From Mesorhizobium loti (lineage in GTDB: Bacteria; Pseudomonadota; Alphaproteobacteria; Rhizobiales; Rhizobiaceae): a stretch of DNA of 64,000 nt. The stretch lies in contig AP017605.1 of the NCBI GenBank assembly GCA_002356515.1, positions 4,845,001 to 4,909,000 of the forward strand. Direction: 5' to 3'. Of the stretch, positions 34,075 to 41,843 are shown in pieces. Under the pieces are notes generated by a model. It had not been told where the DNA came from and searched no databases. It saw only the letters and a list, made by a program, of their open reading frames with translations. Within the stretch, counting starts at the first letter, position 1; every line of letters begins with the position of its first letter. The position numbers and the translations under genes are program-made.

Positions 34075-35982
34075 TCAAACCCCGATCCCGCGCGCCTTCA
34101 TCGCCGCGGTGATCTCGTCGAGGATGGCCGGGTCGTCGATGGTCGCTGGCATCGTCCACGCTTCCTTGTCGGCGATCTTCTGCATGGTCCCGCGCAGGAT
34201 CTTTCCCGACCGCGTCTTGGGCAGGCGCTTGATTGTCACCACGGTCTTGAAGGCGGCGACCGGGCCGATACGCTCGCGCACCAGCGCGACGACCTCCTTC
34301 TCGATGGCGCCGCCGTCGCGCGCGACGCCGGCGTTCAGCACCACGAAGCCGAGCGGAATTTGCCCCTTCATCGCGTCGGCAATGCCGACGACCGCGCATT
34401 CGGCGACATCGGGATGGGCGGCCAGCACCTCCTCCATGGCGCCGGTCGACAGCCGGTGGCCGGCGACGTTGATGATGTCGTCGGTGCGGGCCATCACATA
34501 GAGATAGCCGTCCTCGTCCATCATGCCCGCATCGGCAGTCTTGTAATAGCCGGGGAACTCCTCGAGGTAAGCCTGGCGGAAGCGCTGGTCGGCGTTCCAC
34601 AGCGTCGGCAGGCAGCCCACCGGCAGCGGCAGCTTGACCACGACATTACCGAGCGTTCCGCGCGGCACCTCATGGCCGGCATCGTCGAGCACGCGGATGT
34701 CGTAGCCGGGCATCGGCACGCCGGGCGAACCGTATTTCACCGGCAGCAAGCCGAGCCCGGCCGGGTTGATCGTCATCGGCGAGCCGGTCTCGGTCTGCCA
34801 CCAATGGTCGACCACCGGTACGTTGAGCTTCTGCTCCGCCCATTTGATGGTTTCGGGGTCGGCGCGCTCGCCGGCCAGGAACAGCGTGCGGAATTTCGAC
34901 AGATCGTATCTGGGAACGAACTCGCCCTTGGGGTCCTGTCCCTTGATCGCCCGGAACGCCGTCGGCGCGGTGAACAGCGCCACCACGCCATGGTCCGAGA
35001 TCACCCGCCAGTAGGTGCCGGCATCGGGCGTGCCGATCGGCTTGCCTTCGAACAGGATGCTGGTGCAGCCATGCAGCAGCGGTCCGTAGACGATGTAGGA
35101 ATGGCCGACCACCCAGCCGACATCGGACGCCGCCCAGAACACTTCGCCCGGCTTCACGCCGAACTCGTTTTCCATCGTCCATTTCAGCGCGACCATGTGG
35201 CCGCCATTGTCGCGCACGATGCCTTTGGGCTGGCCGGTCGTGCCTGAGGTGTAGATGATGTAGAGCGGGTCGGTGGCGAGCACCGGCACGCAGTCAACAT
35301 TGGCGCCCGCCGCCCGCTCGCGCGCGACGGCGTCGGCATAGTCGATGTCGAAATGCTCCTTCAACTCGCAGCGCAGCTGGTCGCGCTGCAGGATCAGGCA
35401 GGCATCCGGCTTGTGGCGGGACATCTCGATCGCTTTGTCGAGCAGCGGCTTGTAGGCAACGATCCGGCCCGGCTCCAGGCCGCAGGAGGCCGAGATGATC
35501 AGCTTCGGTTTGGCGTCGTCGATGCGGGTGGCCAATTCATGCGAGGCAAAGCCGCCGAAGACGACCGAATGCACCGCGCCGATGCGGGCGCAGGCGAGCA
35601 TGGCGATGGCCGCCTCCGCCACCATCGGCATGTAGATGATGACGCGGTCGCCCTTGCTGATGCCCCGGTTCTTCAGCACCGAAGTGAGCGCCACCACCTC
35701 GCGCTTCAGCTCGGCATAGGTGAATTTTTTCACCGTTCCGGCGATGGCGCTGTCATGGATCAGCGCGATCTGGTCGGCGCGTCCGCCGGCGACATGCCGG
35801 TCGATGGCGTTGTAGCAGGTGTTGCAGGTCGCGCCGGTGAACCAGCGGCCATAGACGCCGGCGGTGGCATCGAACACCTTGTCCCAGGGCGAATACCAGT
35901 CGATCGCGCCGGCCGCGTCCGCCCAGAATTTCTCCGGATCGCGTTTCCAGCCGTCATAGACCTCGTGATAGCGTGAAGCCAT
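34075..35982 (-). CDS. prpE: propionyl-CoA synthetase
   Basis: 635 residues, the PrpE length. Adenylate-forming motifs: YIIYTSGTTGQPKGIVRDNGGH near residue 240, WWQTETGSP near 395, YKTADAGMMDEDGY near 500, and KTRSGKILRG carrying the catalytic Lys near 590. The N-terminus RYHEVYDGWKRDPEKFWADAA and TCYNAIDRHV are those of acetyl/propionyl-CoA synthetases; the KGIVRDNGG variant after the P-loop favours PrpE over Acs. Activates propionate with ATP and CoA in the cytosol. Stands alone, no prp cycle genes nearby. Confidence 0.85.
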   Translation of the reverse strand: MASRYHEVYDGWKRDPEKFWADAAGAIDWYSPWDKVFDATAGVYGRWFTGATCNTCYNAIDRHVAGGRADQIALIHDSAIAGTVKKFTYAELKREVVALTSVLKNRGISKGDRVIIYMPMVAEAAIAMLACARIGAVHSVVFGGFASHELATRIDDAKPKLIISASCGLEPGRIVAYKPLLDKAIEMSRHKPDACLILQRDQLRCELKEHFDIDYADAVARERAAGANVDCVPVLATDPLYIIYTSGTTGQPKGIVRDNGGHMVALKWTMENEFGVKPGEVFWAASDVGWVVGHSYIVYGPLLHGCTSILFEGKPIGTPDAGTYWRVISDHGVVALFTAPTAFRAIKGQDPKGEFVPRYDLSKFRTLFLAGERADPETIKWAEQKLNVPVVDHWWQTETGSPMTINPAGLGLLPVKYGSPGVPMPGYDIRVLDDAGHEVPRGTLGNVVVKLPLPVGCLPTLWNADQRFRQAYLEEFPGYYKTADAGMMDEDGYLYVMARTDDIINVAGHRLSTGAMEEVLAAHPDVAECAVVGIADAMKGQIPLGFVVLNAGVARDGGAIEKEVVALVRERIGPVAAFKTVVTIKRLPKTRSGKILRGTMQKIADKEAWTMPATIDDPAILDEITAAMKARGIGV

Positions 35983-36137
35983 CCGTAACCTCCCCAGGAA
36001 CCATTTGCCGTCTTTGCCAATAGCCTATGCTGTTTTTTCCGGCGCTGTCTCCCCTGATTTTCGTCTGAACCGGTCCCGGCTTGACCCTTGGCGCGCCGCA
36101 TCGTGAAGTGAAGCCTTCCCGGGGGAGGATCTGAGCA

Positions 36138-36986
36138 ATGCGTCATCCAGTGTCGATCATGGCAAAACCGGTGTTTGCGCTGACGATCGGCGCGGTGCTC
36201 GCCATCTCCACTGCAACCGCCCTGGCCGGAGATGCCGCGGCCAGGCGCATTATCGGCTTCTCACCCGACGGCGCCTACTTCGCCTTCGAGCAATATGGTG
36301 AGCTCGATGGCGGCGCCTCGGCTTCCGGTTATTCCGAAATCGATATCATCGACACGCGCAGCGATGAGTTCGTTGGCGGCAAGCCGATCCTGATCGTCGA
36401 TGAATCCGAGGCGTCGACGCTGACGCTTGAACAGGCGAGAGCGCAAGCGGCTGCCAAGGCAAAACCCATCCTGGCCAAATATGCCATCGCTCCGCGCGGC
36501 AAGCAGACCGCCTCCGACAAGTTCACCTTTCCGGGCGAGATGGTTGCCTATTCCGACATTTCCCGCCTCGAACAGGCATCGCAGAAATGGCTTTCGCCGC
36601 TCTACGACGAGATCGGGATTTCGACCATCCAGCTCGACGAGATCCTGGCCGGCAGCACCAACGATTGTTCGGCGAGTTTCAACGACGCCCAGCAAGGCGG
36701 GCAGGCACCTCAAGGCGACAAGGCCCTTCAGGGGGACAAGACTGGCAAGGCGCTCGGTTTCCGCCTGACGCTGCAGGGCCAGGACGGCAAGCCGTTAAAG
36801 ACCTTGCATGAGGACAAGACCGTGCCGGGCTCGAGAAACTGCCCGACCTCCTACAGCCTGTCGGAATCCTACGAATACACGCCATCCGGCAAACCGGCGG
36901 TGATCGTCGTGCTGGTGCAGCGCTTCAGCCAGGGCTTTGAAGGACGCGACCGCCGTTTCATCGCCGTGAGCGGGCAGCCCCGCTGA
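36138..36986 (+). CDS. secreted DUF2259-type protein
   Basis: 282 residues with a signal peptide (VFALTIGAVLAISTATALAGDA, residues about 12-32). The mature protein has RIIGFSPDGAYFAFEQYG, a phrase shared by DUF2259 predicted secreted proteins of rhizobia, and lacks catalytic motifs. Periplasmic or secreted, function unknown. The low-complexity QGDKALQGDK run near residue 195 is a small internal duplication. An intrinsic terminator follows 22 bases after the stop. Confidence 0.75.
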   Translation: MRHPVSIMAKPVFALTIGAVLAISTATALAGDAAARRIIGFSPDGAYFAFEQYGELDGGASASGYSEIDIIDTRSDEFVGGKPILIVDESEASTLTLEQARAQAAAKAKPILAKYAIAPRGKQTASDKFTFPGEMVAYSDISRLEQASQKWLSPLYDEIGISTIQLDEILAGSTNDCSASFNDAQQGGQAPQGDKALQGDKTGKALGFRLTLQGQDGKPLKTLHEDKTVPGSRNCPTSYSLSESYEYTPSGKPAVIVVLVQRFSQGFEGRDRRFIAVSGQPR

Positions 36987-37007
36987 GAGACCGGCCGATA
37001 GCCGTCA

Positions 37008-37060
37008 AGAGAGGTTCACCGTTTCTCGGAAACGGCGACCCTCTCTAACTCTTTGTTTTT
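37008..37060 (+). terminator. intrinsic terminator of the DUF2259 gene
   Basis: AGAGAGG (37008-37014) pairs with CCTCTCT (37040-37046) and CCGTTTC (37019-37025) with GAAACGG (37029-37035), giving a two-part stem with a 3-base loop, followed by a T-rich run ending TTTGTTTTT at 37060. A textbook plus-strand rho-independent terminator. Confidence 0.8.
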
Positions 37061-37135
37061 ACGCAATTCCCAAGGGAAAGCGCTACGCGCTTTTCCCGGG
37101 AAAACCGGTTCCCACTTTTCCTGGAATTAGTCTAA
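37061..37135. repeat. rhizobial intergenic repeat
   Basis: The block beginning ACGCAATTCCC and ending CCTGGAATTAGTCT has the mirrored GGGAAA/TTTCCC and AATTCC/GGAATT units of common rhizobial intergenic repeat elements. The inverted halves centre near 37090 (AAGCGCTACGCGCTTTT) and 37105. Non-coding. Confidence 0.5.
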
Positions 37136-37169
37136 CGAACGGTATTCATTGGACAAAATGTCGACTGCA

Positions 37170-37286
37170 CTAGATCGGCAGGGCCACAAGCATGAGGCCT
37201 ACGCCGCCGAAGATCAAAATGGCTGCCGCCAGGGTTTTCCGATGACGTTCGAAAGTCGTCGGAGCCCGCTCCCAGTTGTAACGCAT
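37170..37286 (-). CDS. small single-span membrane protein, 38 residues
   Basis: Reads MRYNWERAPTTFERHRKTL followed by one hydrophobic helix (AAAILIFGGVGLMLVALPI) that ends at the stop. GGGGAG lies seven bases before the ATG, a strong ribosome-binding site. Basic N-terminus then a helix gives N-in topology. Too short for routine gene calling. Function unknown; it is divergent from the PqqD-like gene set. Confidence 0.5.
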   Translation of the reverse strand: MRYNWERAPTTFERHRKTLAAAILIFGGVGLMLVALPI

Positions 37287-37560
37287 ACGCTATCTCCCCA
37301 AAACCCCGGGAGTCCTTACCTTACTTGGGGGAAGAAATGCAACTGTCCGGCCCGTCAACACACTTGCCTGTGGCGTCATCGCGACGACTATTTCTGGGAC
37401 GGTTTTCGGCAGGGAGCAGTTGAGGCCGCATTCTTCGATCGGCAGGACTCCGTCGCAGAGGCAAAGCAGCGTGGGCCATCTCCCCCGGCCGGCCGATAGA
37501 CAGCGCCCCACCACCGCGCTATCTCATTTCGGGGTTCTTGCAGGCTTGTCGGGGTTGGTG

Positions 37561-37845
37561 ATGGATATTGTCTCTGGAACGATCTTGCGGCTGGCGGACG
37601 ACGCCTCGGTCCAGCATGTCGGCGACGGTGCCGTCGTGCTTCTGGCGCGCAGCGGCCAGCTCTATACCTGCAACGGCACGACCGAAGCCTTTCTCGACAA
37701 AGTCGACGGCGCGCGCAGCCTCGACCAGATCGTCGGCCTGCTTTGCGAGGAGTTCGAGGTCGACAAGGATACGCTGGGTGAGGATATGGCGGCATTGGCC
37801 GCCGATCTGGTCTCGGAAGGCATCCTCGCCGCCCCAGGTGCTTGA
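37561..37845 (+). CDS. PqqD-like RiPP recognition protein of a second locus
   Basis: 94 residues from ATG 37561. The pattern LRLADDASVQHVGDGAVVLLARSG then LYTCNGTTEAFLDKVDGARSLDQIVGLL is the PqqD fold: beta hairpin, then helices, as in lasso B1 proteins. A longer frame upstream (to 37420) is not protein-like. It is followed 16 bases later by a B2-type protease and then an HPr-kinase-like gene, the order found in lasso clusters, but no cyclase or precursor is visible beside it. Confidence 0.8.
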   Translation: MDIVSGTILRLADDASVQHVGDGAVVLLARSGQLYTCNGTTEAFLDKVDGARSLDQIVGLLCEEFEVDKDTLGEDMAALAADLVSEGILAAPGA

Positions 37846-37861
37846 TGGCTGAGGTAGGCGC

Positions 37862-38299
37862 ATGATGGCTGACGGTCCGCTCCTGCGTGCCCTGTTTCGC
37901 TGCCATCTCTGGGCAAGCGCCCGGCTGATGCCGGCCCTCATTGCCGGGCGCAGCTTCGAGGACGTGCTGAAATGGGCGCCGCTCGCCTCCTCGACGCCCT
38001 ATCGCGGCCTGCCTGCCGCCTACATCGTCGCCCACGTCAACCGCACTGTGCGCCATCCCTGGTTGATGCGCGACCGCAGATGCCTGCGTGAAGGCCTGCT
38101 CGGCCATCGTTTCCTGCGCCTCGCCGGCTTCGATCCAGAGCTGCGTTTTGGCGTCGATCCGAAGTCGCTGCAGACGCCACGCGTCTCGGCGCATTGCTGG
38201 GTCTGCCTCGACGGCAGGCCGGTGGTCAGTGACAGCCTTCCCGGCATGGTCGAGATCTATCGCCACCATGCCGATGCCTCGAAGGCGCGCCCCGCGTGA
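37862..38299 (+). CDS. lasso B2-type transglutaminase-like protease of a second locus
   Basis: 145 residues (143 from the second Met at 37868 region). It has a full catalytic set: Cys in DRRCLREGLLGHRFL, His in VSAHCWVCLDG and Asp 13 residues after the His (VVSDS). A hydrophobic N-terminal helix precedes it as in B2 proteins. It would cleave a leader bound by the PqqD-like protein. Stop overlaps the kinase start as GTGA. Compared with the first B2 (5738-6253) the Asp is in the standard place. Confidence 0.78.
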   Translation: MMADGPLLRALFRCHLWASARLMPALIAGRSFEDVLKWAPLASSTPYRGLPAAYIVAHVNRTVRHPWLMRDRRCLREGLLGHRFLRLAGFDPELRFGVDPKSLQTPRVSAHCWVCLDGRPVVSDSLPGMVEIYRHHADASKARPA

Positions 38300-39282
38300 G
38301 CAGGCCTTCAGCGTGTTATAGTCTCAACGGTCAGGTCTTCGGCATCTCGGCCGAACGCCCCGAGCTGTGGCAGGATTTCGACAGGATGCTGGGCATTCTG
38401 CGTATCGAAGGCGCCGTCGAGCCGGACTTTCGCCTTGATATTAACGAGGCGGATATCCTGGACGAGGCACCCGGCGGATCGCTCGTCTTCGACGGCGAAA
38501 TACCCGAAGACGGCTACTGCCGGATGATTGCCGACGGCGGCACCACCCATCTCGTCTTTCCCGGACGCCAGACCGTTGCCATCAATGACGAGGAAGGGTG
38601 GGCCGAGCTCAGGATTCGCGCTGGTGCGAAGGCCGCCTGGACGCCGTCAATGCTGGTGCTGGATGCCGCACTCGACGCTGGCGGCCAGCATATGCTGCAC
38701 ACCGCCGGGCTGACGCTGCCGGGGCACGATGCCGTAGTCCTGATCCACGCGCCAAGCGGCACCGGCAAGACCACGACGTCGCTGGCGCTGGCAACGCAAG
38801 GCTTTGGCCTGTGCTCCGACGATGCCATGATCCTGAACGTCGCTTCGGGCAAGCCTCTGGCCTGGGGTCTGCCGCGCCACGTCAAGATCCACCAGAAGAC
38901 CGCCGAAATGATCCCGCTGGTTGCGCCTTGTCTTGGCCCATCATGGGACAGGAATGGCGAACAGGCCGTCTCGCTCGAGCGGTTGGGCGAGATCGTCCGC
39001 ATCGAGAGCCCGGTCGCCAGGCCGGTGGCGGCCCTGCTGCACCTGGCGCGGTCCGCCGACAGCGAGACCCGATTGGTGCCCATGGCGCGGACCGACGCGA
39101 TGGTGGCGCTGGCGATGGACAATGTCCGCACCGGCATGACCGGCCTGTTGCCGCTGCAGAAGCGCCGGCTGGCAACGATCGGCAGACTGGTGTCCTCGGT
39201 GCCGACCTTCACCCTCGAAGTGGGCGCGCGCCCGGCCGACGCGGCGGCGTTGATCAACGCCACATTGACCGAGCAGGACTGA
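38296..39282 (+). CDS. HPr-kinase-like protein of a second locus
   Basis: 328 residues from GTG overlapping the B2 stop. P-loop APSGTGKTTTSLAL near residue 151 and GLCSDDAMIL after it, the same DD arrangement as in the first lasso kinase. An N-terminal about 110-residue domain (EDGYCRMIADGGTTHLVF) precedes the kinase fold. Similar proteins accompany PqqD/B2 pairs in lasso clusters. No HPr gene is next to it; its substrate is not identified. Confidence 0.78.
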   Translation: MSRPSACYSLNGQVFGISAERPELWQDFDRMLGILRIEGAVEPDFRLDINEADILDEAPGGSLVFDGEIPEDGYCRMIADGGTTHLVFPGRQTVAINDEEGWAELRIRAGAKAAWTPSMLVLDAALDAGGQHMLHTAGLTLPGHDAVVLIHAPSGTGKTTTSLALATQGFGLCSDDAMILNVASGKPLAWGLPRHVKIHQKTAEMIPLVAPCLGPSWDRNGEQAVSLERLGEIVRIESPVARPVAALLHLARSADSETRLVPMARTDAMVALAMDNVRTGMTGLLPLQKRRLATIGRLVSSVPTFTLEVGARPADAAALINATLTEQD

Positions 39283-39292
39283 AACCGGAGGT

Positions 39293-40315
39293 TCAGCCTG
39301 GGTACGGCCTGGCCCTGGCCAGCCGCTGGATCCAGCGGAAAGCATCGCGGCGCAGGCGCGAGCTGATTTTTTCCCGGGAATTGACCCGGAGCAGCGTGTT
39401 CGTCGTGATCAACCGCTTGGCGAGCCTTATCGAAAGGTCTGGTTTGATGCGCCCGGCGAGCTCGAGCGCGCGAGCCTCGCCGAACAGTTCACCGGTCACG
39501 TTGAGCACGATCGCCAGTTCGAGTTCGACGCCGGTCATGCGGGCGGCATCGAGCAGGCGGGTTTCGGATTCCTCTGATTGCAGCGCTCGCACCCCTTGCA
39601 GCACGTCGACACAAAGCTGCAGGCGATGGAATTTGTGCCCGCCGGCGGCATGCACGATGGCGATCGTCAAAAGCGCGGCTGGCGTGTCCGTCGCCTCGCC
39701 GTCGATGATGCCCAGTTCGCGGAACCCCAGCGACAGGCGCCGCCGCATCCCGCTGTCATGCACCAGGTCGCCATGCAGTTCGACCAGCAGGCTGGAATTC
39801 TCCTTTTCCAGCCATTTGAATTCCTGCAGTTGGTAGGATTCGGCCTCGTCGCTGCCGAGCACGAAGCCGCATGCCGCGATCACTTGGTTCGCCCGTGCCA
39901 GATTGGCGGGCTCGACCAGGATGTCGATGTCGGTGAACGGCCGGTCGGATACGTTGCGATAGAGCTTGCGCGCGAAGACCGGTCCCTTGACGATCCGCGC
40001 CGGAATGCCTTGCGCCGCCATCCCCTTCATGATGCGGGCGCCATGATATTGCAGCAGCATCGACTGGCCGGTGGCGATCGTCGCCTTGTCGCGCAAATCG
40101 TCGAGCTTCCCCCGCACGCCGGCGTTCGGCGGCAGATGCGCGTCGCCACGCTCCTGCAATTTGCGCAGCATGATCGGCAGGACGCCGTGGAATTCGGCAT
40201 TGTCGAGCAGCGCCGACAGTGCCTTTGCCGACAAATTGTCCTCGACCGCCGCGGCCTCCGGATCGGCGAAACGCAGCAGCAGTCTTTCTTCGGCTGACGT
40301 GAGCGATGGCAGCAT
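39293..40315 (-). CDS. nucleotidyltransferase family protein of a second locus
   Basis: 340 residues from ATG 40315 (a TTG four codons earlier is possible). IPARIVKGPVFARKLYRNVSDRPFTDIDILVEP near residues 110-140 carries the KG and DxD-type metal motif of the same family as the gene at 7335-8468; the two share layout but are clearly diverged. It is convergent with the second-locus kinase, with 10 bases between stops. In lasso clusters this family accompanies kinases, and here it recurs with a kinase once more. Confidence 0.75.
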   Translation of the reverse strand: MLPSLTSAEERLLLRFADPEAAAVEDNLSAKALSALLDNAEFHGVLPIMLRKLQERGDAHLPPNAGVRGKLDDLRDKATIATGQSMLLQYHGARIMKGMAAQGIPARIVKGPVFARKLYRNVSDRPFTDIDILVEPANLARANQVIAACGFVLGSDEAESYQLQEFKWLEKENSSLLVELHGDLVHDSGMRRRLSLGFRELGIIDGEATDTPAALLTIAIVHAAGGHKFHRLQLCVDVLQGVRALQSEESETRLLDAARMTGVELELAIVLNVTGELFGEARALELAGRIKPDLSIRLAKRLITTNTLLRVNSREKISSRLRRDAFRWIQRLARARPYPG

Positions 40316-40388
40316 CAACGCGGACAATGTCGTAAATCAGGGGAATGTTCCGGGAGATGGTTGCAGAAAAGCGTAGCTGAAGCCAGCT

Positions 40389-41375
40389 TTACATGCCCCA
40401 GCGCAAGGCCGCCGTGTGGACGGGCGCGTCCCACCAGCCGGTCATCTCGTCATCGAGCATGGTGAGCGTGATCGAGCAGCCGGCCATGTCGAGCGAGGTG
40501 ACATAGCTGCCGACCAGCGAACGGCTTATCGTCACGCCGTACGTCTCGAAAATCCTTCGCGCGCTGTTGTACATCAGATAGAGCTCCATCAGCGGAGTGC
40601 CGCCGAAGCCGTTGACGAACAATAGCGCCGGGCCCTTCGCTCTGTCGCCGAGATCGCCCAGGATCGAGGCACAGATCTCCTCGGCGATCGCGTCAGCGCT
40701 CTTCAACGTGTCGCGGCGGCGGCCCGGCTCGCCATGGATGCCGACGCCGAATTCCATCTCGCCGTCGCTTATGTCGAAGGTTGGCTTGCCGGCCGCCGGC
40801 ACCGTGCCGCTGGTCAGCGCCACGCCCATCGAGCGGGTGGCGGCATTGACGCGTTCGCCCAGCGCCTTCAGCACCGGCAAAGCCAAGCCATGCTCGGCCG
40901 CCGCGCCGACGATCTTTTCCACCACCAGCGTACCGGCGACGCCGCGCCTTCCGGTCGTGTAGGACGAGTTCTCGACGGCGACGTCGTCATTGGTCACCAC
41001 CTGCAAGACGCCATCCGACATTTCCGCCGCCATGTCGAAGTTCATCACATCGCCCTCGTAGTTCTTGACGATGAACAGGCAGCCGGCGCCGCTGTCGACG
41101 GCCTGCGCCGCCGCCAGCATCTGGTCCGGCGTCGGCGAGGTGAACACCTGGCCGGGGCAGGCGGCGTCCAGCATGCCATGGCCGACAAAGCCGGCATGCA
41201 GCGGCTCGTGGCCCGAGCCGCCGCCGGAGATCAGCGCCACCTTGCCCGGCCGCAAGGTCTTGCGGCGGACGAATTTATGGTCCTCGCCAAGCGCGAGGAT
41301 ATCGGCATGGGCGGCCACGAAACCGTCGAGGCTCTCGGTCAGCACCGTGTCCACCGCGTTCATAAATTTCTTCAT
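40389..41375 (-). CDS. dhaK: dihydroxyacetone kinase, substrate-binding subunit DhaK
   Basis: 328 residues from ATG 41375 preceded by GGGAGGAC. SGGGSGHEPLHAGFVG near residue 45 and GVGIHGEPG near residue 220, whose His forms the hemiaminal bond with the carbonyl substrate, mark DhaK. It lacks a C-terminal ATP domain, so phosphate must come from DhaL charged through DhaM. Last gene of a long minus-strand operon. Some relatives act on erythrulose or other keto-sugars, so DHA itself is not proven. Confidence 0.88.
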   Translation of the reverse strand: MKKFMNAVDTVLTESLDGFVAAHADILALGEDHKFVRRKTLRPGKVALISGGGSGHEPLHAGFVGHGMLDAACPGQVFTSPTPDQMLAAAQAVDSGAGCLFIVKNYEGDVMNFDMAAEMSDGVLQVVTNDDVAVENSSYTTGRRGVAGTLVVEKIVGAAAEHGLALPVLKALGERVNAATRSMGVALTSGTVPAAGKPTFDISDGEMEFGVGIHGEPGRRRDTLKSADAIAEEICASILGDLGDRAKGPALLFVNGFGGTPLMELYLMYNSARRIFETYGVTISRSLVGSYVTSLDMAGCSITLTMLDDEMTGWWDAPVHTAALRWGM

Positions 41376-41406
41376 GGCGTCCTCCCAAACAGCCCGGCAA
41401 GAATGG

Positions 41407-41832
41407 TCAGCTGCCACCCTTGCCGGCGATGCTGGTGATCTTCTGGATGAATTCGTTGATCGCCCGGTCGAGCGCCGCATTCTGCTTGTCGTCGCCGAAA
41501 TCCGGCACGACAAGCGACACATGCCGCGTCTTGCGCATGCCCGCGGCGATCGACATTTTCCCCGGATGCGCCTGATGGTAGGCGGCGAGGAACTGATCCC
41601 GCTCGGCCGGACTGAAATGGCAGACGGAAAAGATAGCCGGCAAATGCTTGGATGGAATCGGCACCGTATAGGCCGGGCTCGAAATCTGCGTCACGAAGCT
41701 GCGGTGCTTGCCGAGCGCGTCGGCCAGGCGCTGGCGCATGCCGGACGGGCGCTGGTCGATCACCTGCGACAGGATCGTCTTGTAGGCGCGGATCGCCTCT
41801 TCGGAACCGGGTTCGGGTTTGATGTCAACCAT
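41407..41832 (-). CDS. conserved hypothetical in the dha operon, possible DNA-binding fold
   Basis: 141 residues. The region SGMRQRLADALGKHRSFV followed by TQISSPAYTVPIPSKHLPAI and FSPAERDQFLAAY resembles a helix-turn-helix of Cro/XRE type, with the recognition-helix position at about 40-50. If so it may be the operon's regulator, since no other regulator lies near; alternatively a small accessory protein. Sits between Enzyme I and DhaK genes, 11 and 31 bases from each. The reading is by eye only. Confidence 0.55.
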   Translation of the reverse strand: MVDIKPEPGSEEAIRAYKTILSQVIDQRPSGMRQRLADALGKHRSFVTQISSPAYTVPIPSKHLPAIFSVCHFSPAERDQFLAAYHQAHPGKMSIAAGMRKTRHVSLVVPDFGDDKQNAALDRAINEFIQKITSIAGKGGS

Positions 41833-41843
41833 GCCGGCCGCGC

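Noticed and set aside
37337..37423. 28-residue frame with a GGGGGA ribosome-binding site as possible precursor of the cyclase-less locus
   Set aside because: It lacks the YxxP leader motif, a Thr before a Gly, and any ring acid; the sequence looks random and Ser/Arg-rich.
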